Assembly (NCBI GenBank): GCA_964019335.1
Contig: OZ025667.1
Span: 62,001-126,000, forward strand
Source: Diplonema japonicum
Lineage: Eukaryota > Euglenozoa > Diplonemea > Diplonemida > Diplonemidae
Reading direction: 5' to 3'
DNA: 64,000 bases
Shown: positions 29,449 through 38,781 of the stretch, piece after piece
How the letters are laid out: every line of letters begins with the position of its first letter
How positions within the stretch are numbered: the first letter of the stretch is position 1
The notes under the pieces: generated by a model
Databases searched by the model: none
What the model saw: only the letters and a program-made list of their open reading frames with translations
Told to the model about the DNA's origin: nothing
Made by a program: the position numbers and the translations under genes

Positions 29449-30060
29449 ATGAACTCGTTGTTCGGGAAGAAGAAAACGGTAGACGAATCCTGTAAAGAGG
29501 CGAAGCGTGATATAAATGGAACAACACGGGGCTTGGGGAGGGAGGTGCAAAAGCTCGAAAGAGAGGAGGCGGCCTTGCTGAAGGAGATTAAAAAAGCAGC
29601 GGGGAAAGGGGACGAGGGGACGGCAAGGGTGCTGAGCAAACAACTGATAACGCTGAGACAGCAGAGAGACAGACTGGTGGGGAGCAAGGCACAAATGGGG
29701 AGCTTGGCCACAAAAACAACAGCAATGTCAGCTCAACACAAACAGATGGAAGCAATGGGTAAAACGGCAGCGATAATGGGAAAAGTGAACGCACAGATGA
29801 AGCCCGAGCAGATGCAACAAATCATGCAAGAGTTCACAATGCAAAACCAAAAAATGGACATGGCAGGCTCCCTTATGGACGACGCCATCGATGGTCTAGA
29901 TGACGAAGATCTAGATGACGAAACCCAAAATTTCATGAATCAGGTAATCGACGAAGTTTGTAGCGATATTCGCTCGGGTGTACAGGTTACCGGCTCTTCT
30001 CTCCCTGCCCGCTCCACGGCTGCTTCAGTTTCTTCCCCCGCCACCCTCAGGGCAACGTGA
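29449..30060 (+). CDS. VPS2: ESCRT-III subunit VPS2/CHMP2-like
   Basis: 203 residues. The Snf7-family fold is visible: a basic first helix (TRGLGREVQKLEREEAALL), second helix (GDEGTARVLSKQLITLRQQRDRL), a Met-rich middle (MEAMGKTAAIMGKVNAQM, MQQIMQEFTMQNQKMDMAGS) and an acidic stretch (DDAIDGLDDEDLDDETQNFMNQVIDEV). ESCRT-III subunits polymerise on membranes during multivesicular-body formation and cytokinesis. The Met-rich helices fit the CHMP2/VPS2 branch. The family usually ends in a Leu-rich MIT-interacting motif for VPS4, but here the tail ends in a Ser/Ala-rich segment without it. A missed 3' exon is possible, but I found no convincing splice to a better C-terminus. Confidence 0.85.
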   Translation: MNSLFGKKKTVDESCKEAKRDINGTTRGLGREVQKLEREEAALLKEIKKAAGKGDEGTARVLSKQLITLRQQRDRLVGSKAQMGSLATKTTAMSAQHKQMEAMGKTAAIMGKVNAQMKPEQMQQIMQEFTMQNQKMDMAGSLMDDAIDGLDDEDLDDETQNFMNQVIDEVCSDIRSGVQVTGSSLPARSTAASVSSPATLRAT

Positions 30061-30525
30061 TAAATATTTTTTTTTCTCAATAGGTTTTTTTTTTTTTTTC
30101 TCAATTCTTTTTTAGGGCGAGGAAAAGTTGGGGGGGGGGGGGGGTATTTTCTTTGTGTTTTTTATGTTGTTTTGTTCCCCTCCTCCCCCCCTTTCTTCCC
30201 TTTTCATTTCTCCAATTATAAAAGAAGAACGAATAGAACAAAAAAAAAAGAAATGGGAACTCGGTCACGGTCTGCCGGTATTCTTTTTTTTTCTTTTTTG
30301 CTAACGGTCCCCCCCCCCCCCCCCCGCTCTTTTTTCTCTTTATGTAAAGATTAAAAAAAGTTGTTACGTTGGTTTAAACACAAAAAATATTTTCCTTTTT
30401 TTTTTTCTCTCTCCTGGCCAAAAACTTTTTTTTTGTTTCCTCAAACCGAAAAAATAAAATAAACAAAAAAAAAGGCGGAGGGGTGGGAGGGGTGGGGTAG
30501 GGGCGGGCAAAAAAAAAAAAAAAAA
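30061..30525. other. Gene-free homopolymer interval
   Basis: No gene seen. It contains G-, C-, T- and A-runs; the last A-run touches the next start codon. Confidence 0.65.
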
Positions 30526-32478
30526 ATGCAATCAGCGTTCAGCTACGGCAGCCAGAGGTGCAACGTATGGGAAGAAGAAGAAAACTTCAGCAAAAGACTG
30601 GAAGAGGAGGACTTCATGACGGAATGGCCCCAATGGCGCCACGAAAACGGGTACAGAACAGTGGTCCTGGCGATGCTGGTCCTGGGGTACTTCCTGGGCC
30701 CCCTTCTGTCCCCGGTTCTAGCAGTCTGCGTCATCATGAACCAAGCCTTAAAAGCTTACCGAACAGCATTCGACCTCTTCGTCATGGTTGTTACCTTATA
30801 CCTATTAGCAGCAATGTTTCTCGTTGTCCTCATCTCAATATATGTGTACCTTGCTCACCGCAATCAGGAAGAAGTTTACAACACGAATACTGACAGGTAC
30901 GGCCCTATAGCAGCGTACACGATATTGTACGTGTGGTTGGCGTGGGTGATGGCACGACATTTTCGAACACTCGCGACGGACGGGTATAATCCTTACCCGG
31001 AGAAGCTCCTCAGGCTGCGGGGTATTCCCTTCGACCCTCCGCTGATCCCTCCGAAAGGGCAGGAGGTGTTACGGGACGTCCCTGAACTAATCCGAAAAAT
31101 CTGCCTTTACAGCGATATATTTGTCGTGTTTAAAGGAGACGGCAGTACAGTCGGCGACGTTGATGACGCACAAACCGCAGCATCAGGAAACGACCATGAC
31201 AACAGCCTAGCATGGATGAGCGCGTCAACATTGCAAGACGATGAGGAGTCCACAGATAATATGCACAATACAAACTGGGCGATACCATTTTTCCTGGGTA
31301 TTCTTGTTGCAACGGGACAGTCGGTTGTCATCAAGGTATTCTTCTCCGATTCTGTCGAGTACACCCCCGAGACGAAGTATTCCACATATGTGTACTGGCT
31401 TGCCGCGTTGTTCTGGTGGCTTGTCAGCGCGGTATCCATCTCTGTAACATTCGCGTTGTTCACATTGTACTGGAGACAGTTTCGATCGTTAATGTTATTC
31501 TCCAAAATGACAAAAGTAATGGAAACCCGGCAGGCGTCTTGTGTTAATTTTATCGATATAAAATCGACGAGGAATCTGTTGTTGTGGCATGAGGCGAGGA
31601 CGCATCTTGTCGATCAGATCATGCAGCCGACATCGTTTCTCAGAGCTGTGTTTGATCCAACGTGTGCTGTAATGGTGTTGAACGGTGTCGCGGCCACGTT
31701 GATGCTTGCTTTCAAGCATGTTCTTCGGGACGATCCGTTTCAAGAGTTTAGCTCTTTGCTGGCGTCGAATCTTGTTGTAGCTTACGTTTTTTTCAACGTT
31801 GTCATCAACTTCACACGGCTCATTCAACGAACACTAAGGTTACACGAAGGCCTCATTGTTCAAGGAAAGCTCCACGTTCTCAATGAACTCCTCACAACGG
31901 AAAAAGAAGTCGAGTCAAGACGAACCTCCGTCGGCTCCACCCCCGACGAAACAATCCACGATTCAGAAACTATCTGTAAATCTCTTCTTGGACCGAGTTT
32001 TACCGTTAGCAGCCTGGGTGACCGTGAGAAATGGAGGACCGCTACTATAAAACTTGGCGATCTTCTTCGGAAAGGTGATAAAGCACCAGCAGAACAACTT
32101 GAAGGCGCGCTTCGTTTGCTCGAACCGTTTTGTTATAAAAACACTGTTTCTATGTCATCATGGCAGGCTGAGGGTGACAATACGGAACAGATGGGCCCGT
32201 GTTACCTTGTCCCGCCGTGTGGGCAGAACACGATACGGAGGGTGCGGAGAATTCAGTTTGATCCAACCGAGTCGAGCAACAGAAGGCACGCTGAGCAGTA
32301 CCGCCGTCTGCGGATTATTGAGAGCATCGTGACGCATATTTCGCACAGGTACGTTCGGCCCAAGATTCTCGGGATGACCCTCACCCAAGTCCTGTACCTC
32401 GGCATCGTCTTCATGCTCGCCTTCACCACCACGTTGATGGTGCGTGTCGTTACATCTGGTGATTATTTTAGTGACTGA
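30526..32478 (+). CDS. Multi-pass membrane protein of unknown function
   Basis: 650 residues. Hydrophobic segments that look like membrane spans are at about 44-68, 84-110, 125-142, 248-268, 287-315, 378-395, 408-425 and 620-640, about eight helices. Two long hydrophilic loops lie between spans 3 and 4 (including a Ser/Asp-rich stretch) and between spans 7 and 8 (about 430-615). The final span is followed by a short luminal or extracellular tail. I do not recognise a transporter or channel signature. The ATG immediately follows a poly-A run. The C-terminal loop has conserved-looking basic motifs (RRVRRIQFD) near the membrane. Confidence 0.65.
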   Translation: MQSAFSYGSQRCNVWEEEENFSKRLEEEDFMTEWPQWRHENGYRTVVLAMLVLGYFLGPLLSPVLAVCVIMNQALKAYRTAFDLFVMVVTLYLLAAMFLVVLISIYVYLAHRNQEEVYNTNTDRYGPIAAYTILYVWLAWVMARHFRTLATDGYNPYPEKLLRLRGIPFDPPLIPPKGQEVLRDVPELIRKICLYSDIFVVFKGDGSTVGDVDDAQTAASGNDHDNSLAWMSASTLQDDEESTDNMHNTNWAIPFFLGILVATGQSVVIKVFFSDSVEYTPETKYSTYVYWLAALFWWLVSAVSISVTFALFTLYWRQFRSLMLFSKMTKVMETRQASCVNFIDIKSTRNLLLWHEARTHLVDQIMQPTSFLRAVFDPTCAVMVLNGVAATLMLAFKHVLRDDPFQEFSSLLASNLVVAYVFFNVVINFTRLIQRTLRLHEGLIVQGKLHVLNELLTTEKEVESRRTSVGSTPDETIHDSETICKSLLGPSFTVSSLGDREKWRTATIKLGDLLRKGDKAPAEQLEGALRLLEPFCYKNTVSMSSWQAEGDNTEQMGPCYLVPPCGQNTIRRVRRIQFDPTESSNRRHAEQYRRLRIIESIVTHISHRYVRPKILGMTLTQVLYLGIVFMLAFTTTLMVRVVTSGDYFSD

Positions 32479-32808
32479 TTTTTTTTTCTTTTTTTTTTGT
32501 TGTGTTTGCTGGAACCAACACCTTTATACAAACTCTTTTCCGAAAAGACATTGTAAGCATGTAGTAGAAAAAAAAAAAAAAAAAAAAAGAAGGAGAAAAA
32601 AAAAAAAAAAAAAAAAAACCGACAAATCAGCCGCCTCTTTTTTTTCTTTTTTCTTTTTTTTTTTTCCCTTCTTTCCTCCATCTGTGTTTCGGACTATTTT
32701 CTTTTCTCCCCCCCCCCCCCCTTACCAATAAATATAACATTCCCACAGAAGGGGAGGGGCGAGAGAGCGCGTTGAGAGGAGGGGGGGTGTTTTTTTTTAT
32801 ATATATAA
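32479..32808. other. Gene-free homopolymer interval
   Basis: No gene seen. It contains A-, T- and C-runs and a purine-rich segment before the kinase start. Confidence 0.65.
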
Positions 32809-33631
32809 ATGAATGTTCTAAAAAATATATTTAACAAGAAGAAGGATAAGAACAAAGGAGAGAAGGGAGGCGATGTGGCAACGCAGTCCACAGGGAACCT
32901 GAGCGTGGGAGGGTTCGGCGACGAAAAAGTAACGAAAGATGACTTTGACTCTTTGAAGCTGCTCGGAAAGGGGTCGTTTGCAAAGGTACGCACAAAAACA
33001 CAAAAAAAAAAAAAAAACACACCCAATAAAAAGGTCGTTCTTGTGAAGAAGAAAGACACCGGAAAGATCTTTGCGATGAAAGTTATCGTGAAAGAAAGTG
33101 TACTCCAGCACCAACGGGTTCAGGATGTATTCACGGAGAGAGGCGTCCTCCTTAGAAGCAACCACCCCTTCTTGTGCAAGCTACACTGGACCTTCCAGTC
33201 TGAACATAAATTATTTTTCATTATGGATTACTACCATGGGGGAGACCTGGACGGCTACTTGAATAAGCAGCCCAACAAGAAGCTGAAACCCTCCACAGCA
33301 AGGCTCTACGCCGCCGAGGTCCTCCTTGCCCTCATCTACCTTCATGAAAACGGTATTATCTACAGAGATTTGAAGCCTGAGAACATTCTGATGGGTGGCG
33401 ACGGCCATCCCTGTCTCTCTGACTTCGGGTTGTCAAAGGATTTCGGTGCCTTCTCCCTTGACGACGATGCAAGGACAGCGTCCTTCGTCGGGTCGCCCTT
33501 CTACGTAGCTCCTGACGTTTTGCGGCAAAAACAGTACACCTCAGCGATCGACTACTGGTCGTTTGGTATCTTGCTGTTCAGAATGCTGGTCAGCAGACCG
33601 CCTTTCTTGGGTATGTGGGGTGGGAGGAAGG

Positions 33632-33668
<37 letters not shown>

Positions 33669-34199
33669 TCGCAGCATGAAGGAAGTTTTCGACAATATTC
33701 TGTACCAAGAGCTTCGGTTCAGTCAGGTACCGAATGGGGTGGGGAAAAAAAAAAAAAGAAAAAAAAAAAAACTAGTCCAACCCTATCTCCGCCGATGCCA
33801 TGGACCTCATAGCAAAATTGTTGGTCAAAGAACCTACCAAGAGAGCGAAAGGTGAGCAGGTGAAAAAGCATAAATTTTGGGTATGGAAGGAAGGGGGGAA
33901 TGACTGGAAAAAAAAAAAAAAAAAAAAAAAAAAAATAGGAGGGTTTGAACTGGGATCTCGTATATCAAAAGAAGATTGCACCTGAGGGATGGGTTGCCCC
34001 TGCGCCATTGCAGGTCGAAGGGGCCGACGATCCTGCTGCAACGCCTGGAGCGCCAAGTGCGGCAGTAAGTGCCCAGGCAATTGCAGCTACCCCTGCCAAC
34101 CAGGGGCCATTGGCTAATAGTGAGCAGCAGCTTTTCGATGGCTTTACCTTCACAGCCGACCCAGAGATTAAGAAGAAGGAAGGTGCGAAAGAAAAGTAG
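32809..34199 (+). CDS. AGC-family serine/threonine protein kinase
   Basis: Five exons (32809-32985, 33034-33610, 33668-33726, 33776-33880, 33939-34199) encode 392 residues. Splicing restores canonical motifs: the Gly loop [17 protein letters not shown] is interrupted by intron 1, followed by the VAIK-type lysine (FAMKV), catalytic loop [13 protein letters not shown] ([10 protein letters not shown]), and T-loop [14 protein letters not shown], where APD replaces the usual APE. The C-terminal extension has a Pro/Ala-rich linker and a hydrophobic motif FDGFTF, as in Akt/S6K/PKC relatives. It should be regulated by T-loop and hydrophobic-motif phosphorylation. There is no PH domain or other N-terminal module. 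Introns of 48, 57, 49 and 58 nt have poly-A tracts upstream of their acceptors. Introns 1 and 2 are multiples of three without stops. Confidence 0.88.
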
Positions 34200-34679
34200 C
34201 CCCCACGCCCCCCCCCCACAAAGGGAGTTTCCTTTTTTTATTTTTTTGCTTCTCTACCAGAACCTGTGTGATTTTTTTTTATTTCCTCCTTTTATTTACC
34301 ACCCCCCTTACCTTTTTTCTTTTCCAAAAGTTTTTGTTTTATAAAGAAAAGGTTTTTTTTTGCAGCTTTTTTATATTCTTTTTTTGTTTCTTAAAGAGAG
34401 TGAAGTTTTCAACAGAATAATAGTAGCAAAGAACGGTGAGGGGGGGGGGGGGGGGGGGGGGAGGAATTGAGAGGAGGGAGGAAGGGGAGAAAAAAAAAAG
34501 AAAATAATGAACAAGTCCTGCCCCCCGTCTTGTTAAGAAAACGAAAATAAGAAAAAAGAAAATCGGGGGAGAAGGATGACAACGGCGGAAGTTGGCCAAA
34601 GAAAAAAAAGTTTTTTTTTCCCTTATGTTGTTTCGCACAAATACATTTCCCCGTCTTCTCGCTTTTTTTTTTCTTTCTT

Positions 34680-34712
<33 letters not shown>

Positions 34713-35251
34713 GTCTTTAGTATTTTCTCCGTTTGTGATTGTACAGTGTCCCTACCCCTTTTCCCTTTTAATTTTAAGGAGCAGCAGGTCAATGAGTGGT
34801 GAACAAAGAAAAAAAGAAGAAAAAAAAAGAGACCCTTTAGAGTGCGTGAGTGCCCGCGTACCCCTTTTGAAATCCCTGCCTTTTTTTTTTCTTTCATGCT
34901 GCCTTTTTTCTTCATCCCGTGTGGACACCCTTCCTTTCTCTATTTGTCCCCCCCCCCCCCCCCCCCACCTTCTTTGTCCCCCTTTATGTTTCACATCCCC
35001 TCCCCCTTGTTTCACGGCCTACTCTCTATTCCCCTCGTCCCCTGTACTGAAGGAGAAGAAAACAGGAAGAAAAACCCCCCCCCCTAAAAAAGAGACCAAA
35101 AGAAAAAAAACAAAAAAAAAGAGAAATTACTTTGCTGCATTTTTTTCTTCTTCCCTCCCCTTTTTGCGTTGTTTTCTCAGCCTATCCCCACAAAAAGAGA
35201 GGGGGTGGGGATATATTTAAAAAAAAAAAAAAAAAACGACCCCACACAAAC
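34200..35251. other. Gene-free homopolymer interval
   Basis: About 1 kb with no gene seen. It includes a G-run at 34440-34461, a T-run at 34681-34711, a C-run at 34949-34967 and poly-A at 35218-35236. Long open frames here are translations of low-complexity DNA. Confidence 0.65.
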
Positions 35252-36739
35252 ATGACCAACCACGATAACCTAATGGAAGCCCCTCCACCAGAGTGCTTTG
35301 AAACACCCGACGAAACCCTCCAGAGCATGAGTATTAGGTACAAAAGGGCGGTACCGGAGGAAACGTTGGACAATGTTATAGCGGCGGTTTCTCGGGGGCT
35401 TGGAGCGATGCACGAGTCTGGGATGTGCCACCATTGTCTCGCACCTGACAGAATATACTACATTAGCAACAAGTTTCGGATTTCCTACGCAGATAGGGGG
35501 AGGGACCTCGAAGGGTTTTCAAAATTTTTATTTCAACCTCCAGAAGAGAAGGTGAGATGGGATGCAAAGACAGACTTTTGGCTGTTGGGTGTTACCATTT
35601 TGTCCTGCTGTGGGGTCCTACAAGGCTCCTTAAGCAACGGCAACCTCTCCATGAACCTCGACAGACGCATTCTTATAGCAGACATCACAGGCCGCGGGTA
35701 TACGAAAAACTTCGCGAAAACCGTATCAAATCTACTTATACACCGGGCCTTCCTGGGTGAAAACACATCCCCTGAAAAACTGTTGTTCGCATCTGTCAGC
35801 AATGCCGATCTCAAATCGGTTGAAAAAGCCTTGATGTTCGGCGCGAACGTGAATGTAAAAAACGAGAACAATTCAACACCTTTAATGTTCGCTGTCTCCT
35901 CCAAAAACGAAGAGCTCACCATGTTTTTGCTAAGGAACAAAGCCTCTACCAGTGCAAGGGAAGCCTCCGGCATGACACCATTTCTCATAGCGGCACGCAA
36001 CGAATGGGAAAACGGACTGGTAATTCTCAAAGCAGCAGGGTGCAATGTTGACGAACAAGACGCAGGTGGGTGGTCAGCACTGATGTCCGCTGCACGGCAA
36101 AACAACGTTTTAACAGCATCAACCCTGTTACATATAGGCACTGACCCGTCGTTGGTGACAAAAGGCGGTTGGACAGCCTTATTGATCGCTTGTCAAGAGG
36201 GATCAACAGAGGTTGTTAGAATATTGTTAAGCCGTGCTGCGTCGCATGTTGGTGAAAGAAATATTTGCACGGGTAGGACTGCTTTGATGATGGCAGCGCA
36301 GTCCGGTCATGCTGATGTTCTTCGGCTTTTACATGAATACAAGGCTTCACCCAACATTGTTGATAAAGATGGTTGGACGGCGCTGCTGATCGCTGTACTT
36401 CACGAGCAGGCGAATGCCGTGTTGATACTGCTGACGGTGTGCGGGGCGGACCCTTCGCAGTTTAACGGTGTGGCGACGCCGTTGGTAGCCGCGATAGAAA
36501 CTGGTTCTCTCGATATCACCAGGTTGCTTCTTCAGGCGGGGGCGGATCCTTATCAGGTGTCGCCTTGTACAGGGATGACAGCACTGATGACTTGCACCAA
36601 ACTAAATCAACCAGCCATTGCGCAATGCATGCTGAATGAGTTCAATATAGCCGCACACAGTGCTAACCTGCGTTCAGCTGTCGATGTTGCCAGAAAGCTG
36701 GACTACCCAGAAATGGTGCAGGTTTTATCGTGCTCGTAG
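35252..36739 (+). CDS. Pseudokinase-ankyrin repeat protein
   Basis: 495 residues. The first 170 residues resemble the C-lobe half of a protein kinase with every catalytic motif lost. The catalytic-loop position reads CHHCLAPDRIYYIS instead of HRDLKPEN, the DFG position reads YADRG, and the APE position reads FQPPEE, followed by the conserved DFWLLGVTIL helix (normally D.WSLG..L). The N-lobe is absent or too short. From about residue 178 come eight to nine ankyrin repeats (for example NENNSTPLMFAVSSKNEELT and GWTALLIACQEGSTEVV). It probably serves as a scaffold. The ATG follows poly-A and ACCCCACACAAAC. No intron. Confidence 0.75.
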   Translation: MTNHDNLMEAPPPECFETPDETLQSMSIRYKRAVPEETLDNVIAAVSRGLGAMHESGMCHHCLAPDRIYYISNKFRISYADRGRDLEGFSKFLFQPPEEKVRWDAKTDFWLLGVTILSCCGVLQGSLSNGNLSMNLDRRILIADITGRGYTKNFAKTVSNLLIHRAFLGENTSPEKLLFASVSNADLKSVEKALMFGANVNVKNENNSTPLMFAVSSKNEELTMFLLRNKASTSAREASGMTPFLIAARNEWENGLVILKAAGCNVDEQDAGGWSALMSAARQNNVLTASTLLHIGTDPSLVTKGGWTALLIACQEGSTEVVRILLSRAASHVGERNICTGRTALMMAAQSGHADVLRLLHEYKASPNIVDKDGWTALLIAVLHEQANAVLILLTVCGADPSQFNGVATPLVAAIETGSLDITRLLLQAGADPYQVSPCTGMTALMTCTKLNQPAIAQCMLNEFNIAAHSANLRSAVDVARKLDYPEMVQVLSCS

Positions 36740-37007
36740 GATGAAGGAGAAAAAAAAAAAAAAAAAAAAAAAAGGTTTAAGAGGAGCAGTTTGATTTGTT
36801 CCGGTTTCACAGATGATTCGCATCCACCATTATCCCCTTATACCGTGTACTTAATCTCCTTTTTTTGTTGTTGTTTCCCCCCCTCCCCCTTTTTTTTTTC
36901 ATTCACCACCCCATCCGCCTGATTGAATCTATTAAAAAAAAAAGAAATTAAAAAAAAGAAAAAGGATTATCATAAACAAAAGAACACCTCATTCTAACCC
37001 CGCAAAC

Positions 37008-37520
37008 ATGCATGAAGCTCTTTTGAACCGTATCAGGATGTGGAGGGAGAGAGAGGTAAGGGCTCGCGGGGTAACACCTGGGTTCTTGCTGACGCAAGAG
37101 GAGATGATCAGCCTTTGTGAAAAGGTACCAGAGTCGCCGTGGGACTTACTTGAGTGCATCGGGAACAAGGCTTTCACCGGGGATGGTCCATATCTGCTGA
37201 TGGAATGCAGGCATGCGAAGGGGCATTTCAGCTGCCAAGCAGACTGCTCAGCAGATATTCTTGAACTTAAAAGTGCCATGGCGCCCATCAAGCTCTTGCG
37301 GGCACTTAAGAAGCGAGGGATCAACGCCGCTGACCTTTCACGACTTTTGGCCATTCCAGAGCAACTCGTTCATCTCTTCCTCCTGCACCCAAACCGCATC
37401 GGTGCTTTGCCCCCTGCCGAGGACGCCCCCTGCCCTTGCCCATCGTCTATCTCCCCCCCCCCAACCTCCGTCAAAAAACGGAGGTGCAAGAAGAAATTGA
37501 AAAAGAAAACTCCCCATTAA
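37008..37520 (+). CDS. HRDC-domain protein
   Basis: 170 residues. Residues about 3-55 (LLNRIRMWREREVRARGV, then TPGFLLTQEEMISLCEKVPE) match the helical HRDC pattern, a nucleic-acid-binding module found in RecQ helicases, RNase D and Rrp6. No helicase or exonuclease domain is attached. A helical middle part and a basic Pro/Lys-rich tail (KKRRCKKKLKKK) follow. It may be a small nucleic-acid-binding accessory protein. The Lys-rich end could alternatively reflect read-through near A-rich DNA, but the stop is clear. Confidence 0.6.
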   Translation: MHEALLNRIRMWREREVRARGVTPGFLLTQEEMISLCEKVPESPWDLLECIGNKAFTGDGPYLLMECRHAKGHFSCQADCSADILELKSAMAPIKLLRALKKRGINAADLSRLLAIPEQLVHLFLLHPNRIGALPPAEDAPCPCPSSISPPPTSVKKRRCKKKLKKKTPH

Positions 37521-37583
37521 CATGGTGTGTGTTTTGCCCCCCCCCTACTTTTTTTTACACGCAGCTTTTATTTCGTTAGGAGA

Positions 37584-37613
37584 TCCTGTCACATGCTGCA
37601 GGTTCCCTTCAAA
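37584..37613 (+). repeat. Short dispersed motif, copy 2
   Basis: TCCTGTCACATGCTGCAGG then TTCCCTTCAAA; see copy 1 at 152-180. It lies 70 bp upstream of the ankyrin gene start and ahead of a T-rich tract. Confidence 0.4.
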
Positions 37614-37682
37614 GATATCTTTTATTTATTCATTTCTTTTTTCTTTTTGAGTGCATTTCTTTTTGCTCCAGGTAGACACACA

Positions 37683-38186
37683 ATGCGGCGGACAAGGCCG
37701 GTTTTTGAAGAGGGATGGCGCAGGGGGTTGGAATTACTGGAGAGTATTAAAGCAGGGGAGATGGACGATGCATGGGAGGTTTTTGAGGGCGGGGAGGTTG
37801 ACCTGGAAGTGACGGATGCATACGGGTCAACACCTTTGATCCTCGCAGCACGGAGGGGGGAGGAGCCGCTCTGCAGGGCGCTGCTGGATAAGGGTGCCGA
37901 CGTCAATGTGCAGAACGGGTTCGGCAGCACCGCACTGACCTGTGCTGCCACGAACAACCACATTGCTACAGTGCAGGCTTTACTCACAAACAAAGCAGAC
38001 GTGAATATCCGAACAAGGCTCGGGTCAACCCCTCTCATCAAGGCCGCAGCTGCAGGCAACACAGACGTCTGCATGCTGCTCGTGGAACACGGCGCAAACG
38101 CATCCTTCTCAACTAAACTCGGTGTCACTGCAACCACCGCTGCCGAGGCACATCCTGACCTCCATGAGAAGCTTCGCAATATTTGA
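37683..38186 (+). CDS. Ankyrin-repeat protein
   Basis: 167 residues. A short N-terminal helix precedes four consecutive ankyrin repeats (TDAYGSTPLILAARRGEEPL, NGFGSTALTCAATNNHIATV, TRLGSTPLIKAAAAGNTDVC and a partial last one). The inter-repeat words DKGADVNVQN and NKADVNIRT are canonical. It has no other domain, so it is a small protein-interaction module. The start follows GTAGACACACA after a T-rich tract and CAG at 37669-37671, compatible with spliced-leader addition. Confidence 0.8.
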   Translation: MRRTRPVFEEGWRRGLELLESIKAGEMDDAWEVFEGGEVDLEVTDAYGSTPLILAARRGEEPLCRALLDKGADVNVQNGFGSTALTCAATNNHIATVQALLTNKADVNIRTRLGSTPLIKAAAAGNTDVCMLLVEHGANASFSTKLGVTATTAAEAHPDLHEKLRNI

Positions 38187-38317
38187 TGAAGCAGGGATTT
38201 TAGTTAGATTCGGAGGGGAAAAAAAATTTTTTTTCCCCCATTTTTGTGTTGCGTCATCGAGCGGAAAAAAAAAAAAAGAAAAGAGAGGAGGGGAAAAAAA
38301 AAAAACAAAGGGGAAAA

Positions 38318-38590
38318 ATGCTGCGCAGTACAGCCGCCCGACTCGCCCTTCACGAGGGTGTCGTCAGTACTTTCCAAGGGAAGCATCCCGTTATCCGGCT
38401 TGACTCTGGTCCCACAATAACGATTACCGGTGATGCCCCGTTCATGATGCGAGCGCAGCGGGTGTGCCTCGACAACTCGAACGAGGAATGGAAGGTTAAG
38501 GAAGTGTACAAAAACAGCGCGTCCACGGGCGGCGGTGAATCCATGTCCGTGTGTTGGAACAACAAGTTCGCAAGCAAGTCGAGAAAGTAA
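38318..38590 (+). CDS. Small protein, possibly mitochondrial
   Basis: 90 residues with an N-terminus lacking acids and containing Arg (MLRSTAARLAL), suggestive of a mitochondrial presequence. The rest is beta-rich (VIRLDSGPTITITGD, RAQRVCLDNSNEEWKV). I do not recognise a family. The ATG follows a purine-rich, A-run leader, like neighbouring genes, and there is no alternative frame of comparable quality. Confidence 0.45.
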   Translation: MLRSTAARLALHEGVVSTFQGKHPVIRLDSGPTITITGDAPFMMRAQRVCLDNSNEEWKVKEVYKNSASTGGGESMSVCWNNKFASKSRK

Positions 38591-38627
38591 AACCGGGAGG
38601 GCACTGGGGTTTCTTTTTTCTTCTTCT

Positions 38628-38671
<44 letters not shown>

Positions 38672-38781
38672 GTGGCAGTGTGTACCTTGTTTCCTTTTTT
38701 TTTTTTTTACTTTCAGTTTTCTTTTCCTGCAAAAAAAAAAAAAAAAGAGGGTTGACAAAAAAAAAAGAGGAAAAAAAAAAA

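Noticed and set aside
37008-37520. HRDC protein as a displaced C-terminus of the RecQ gene
   Set aside because: The RecQ gene at 58771 has its own HRDC-like region and complete frame; the two are 21 kb apart with many genes between.
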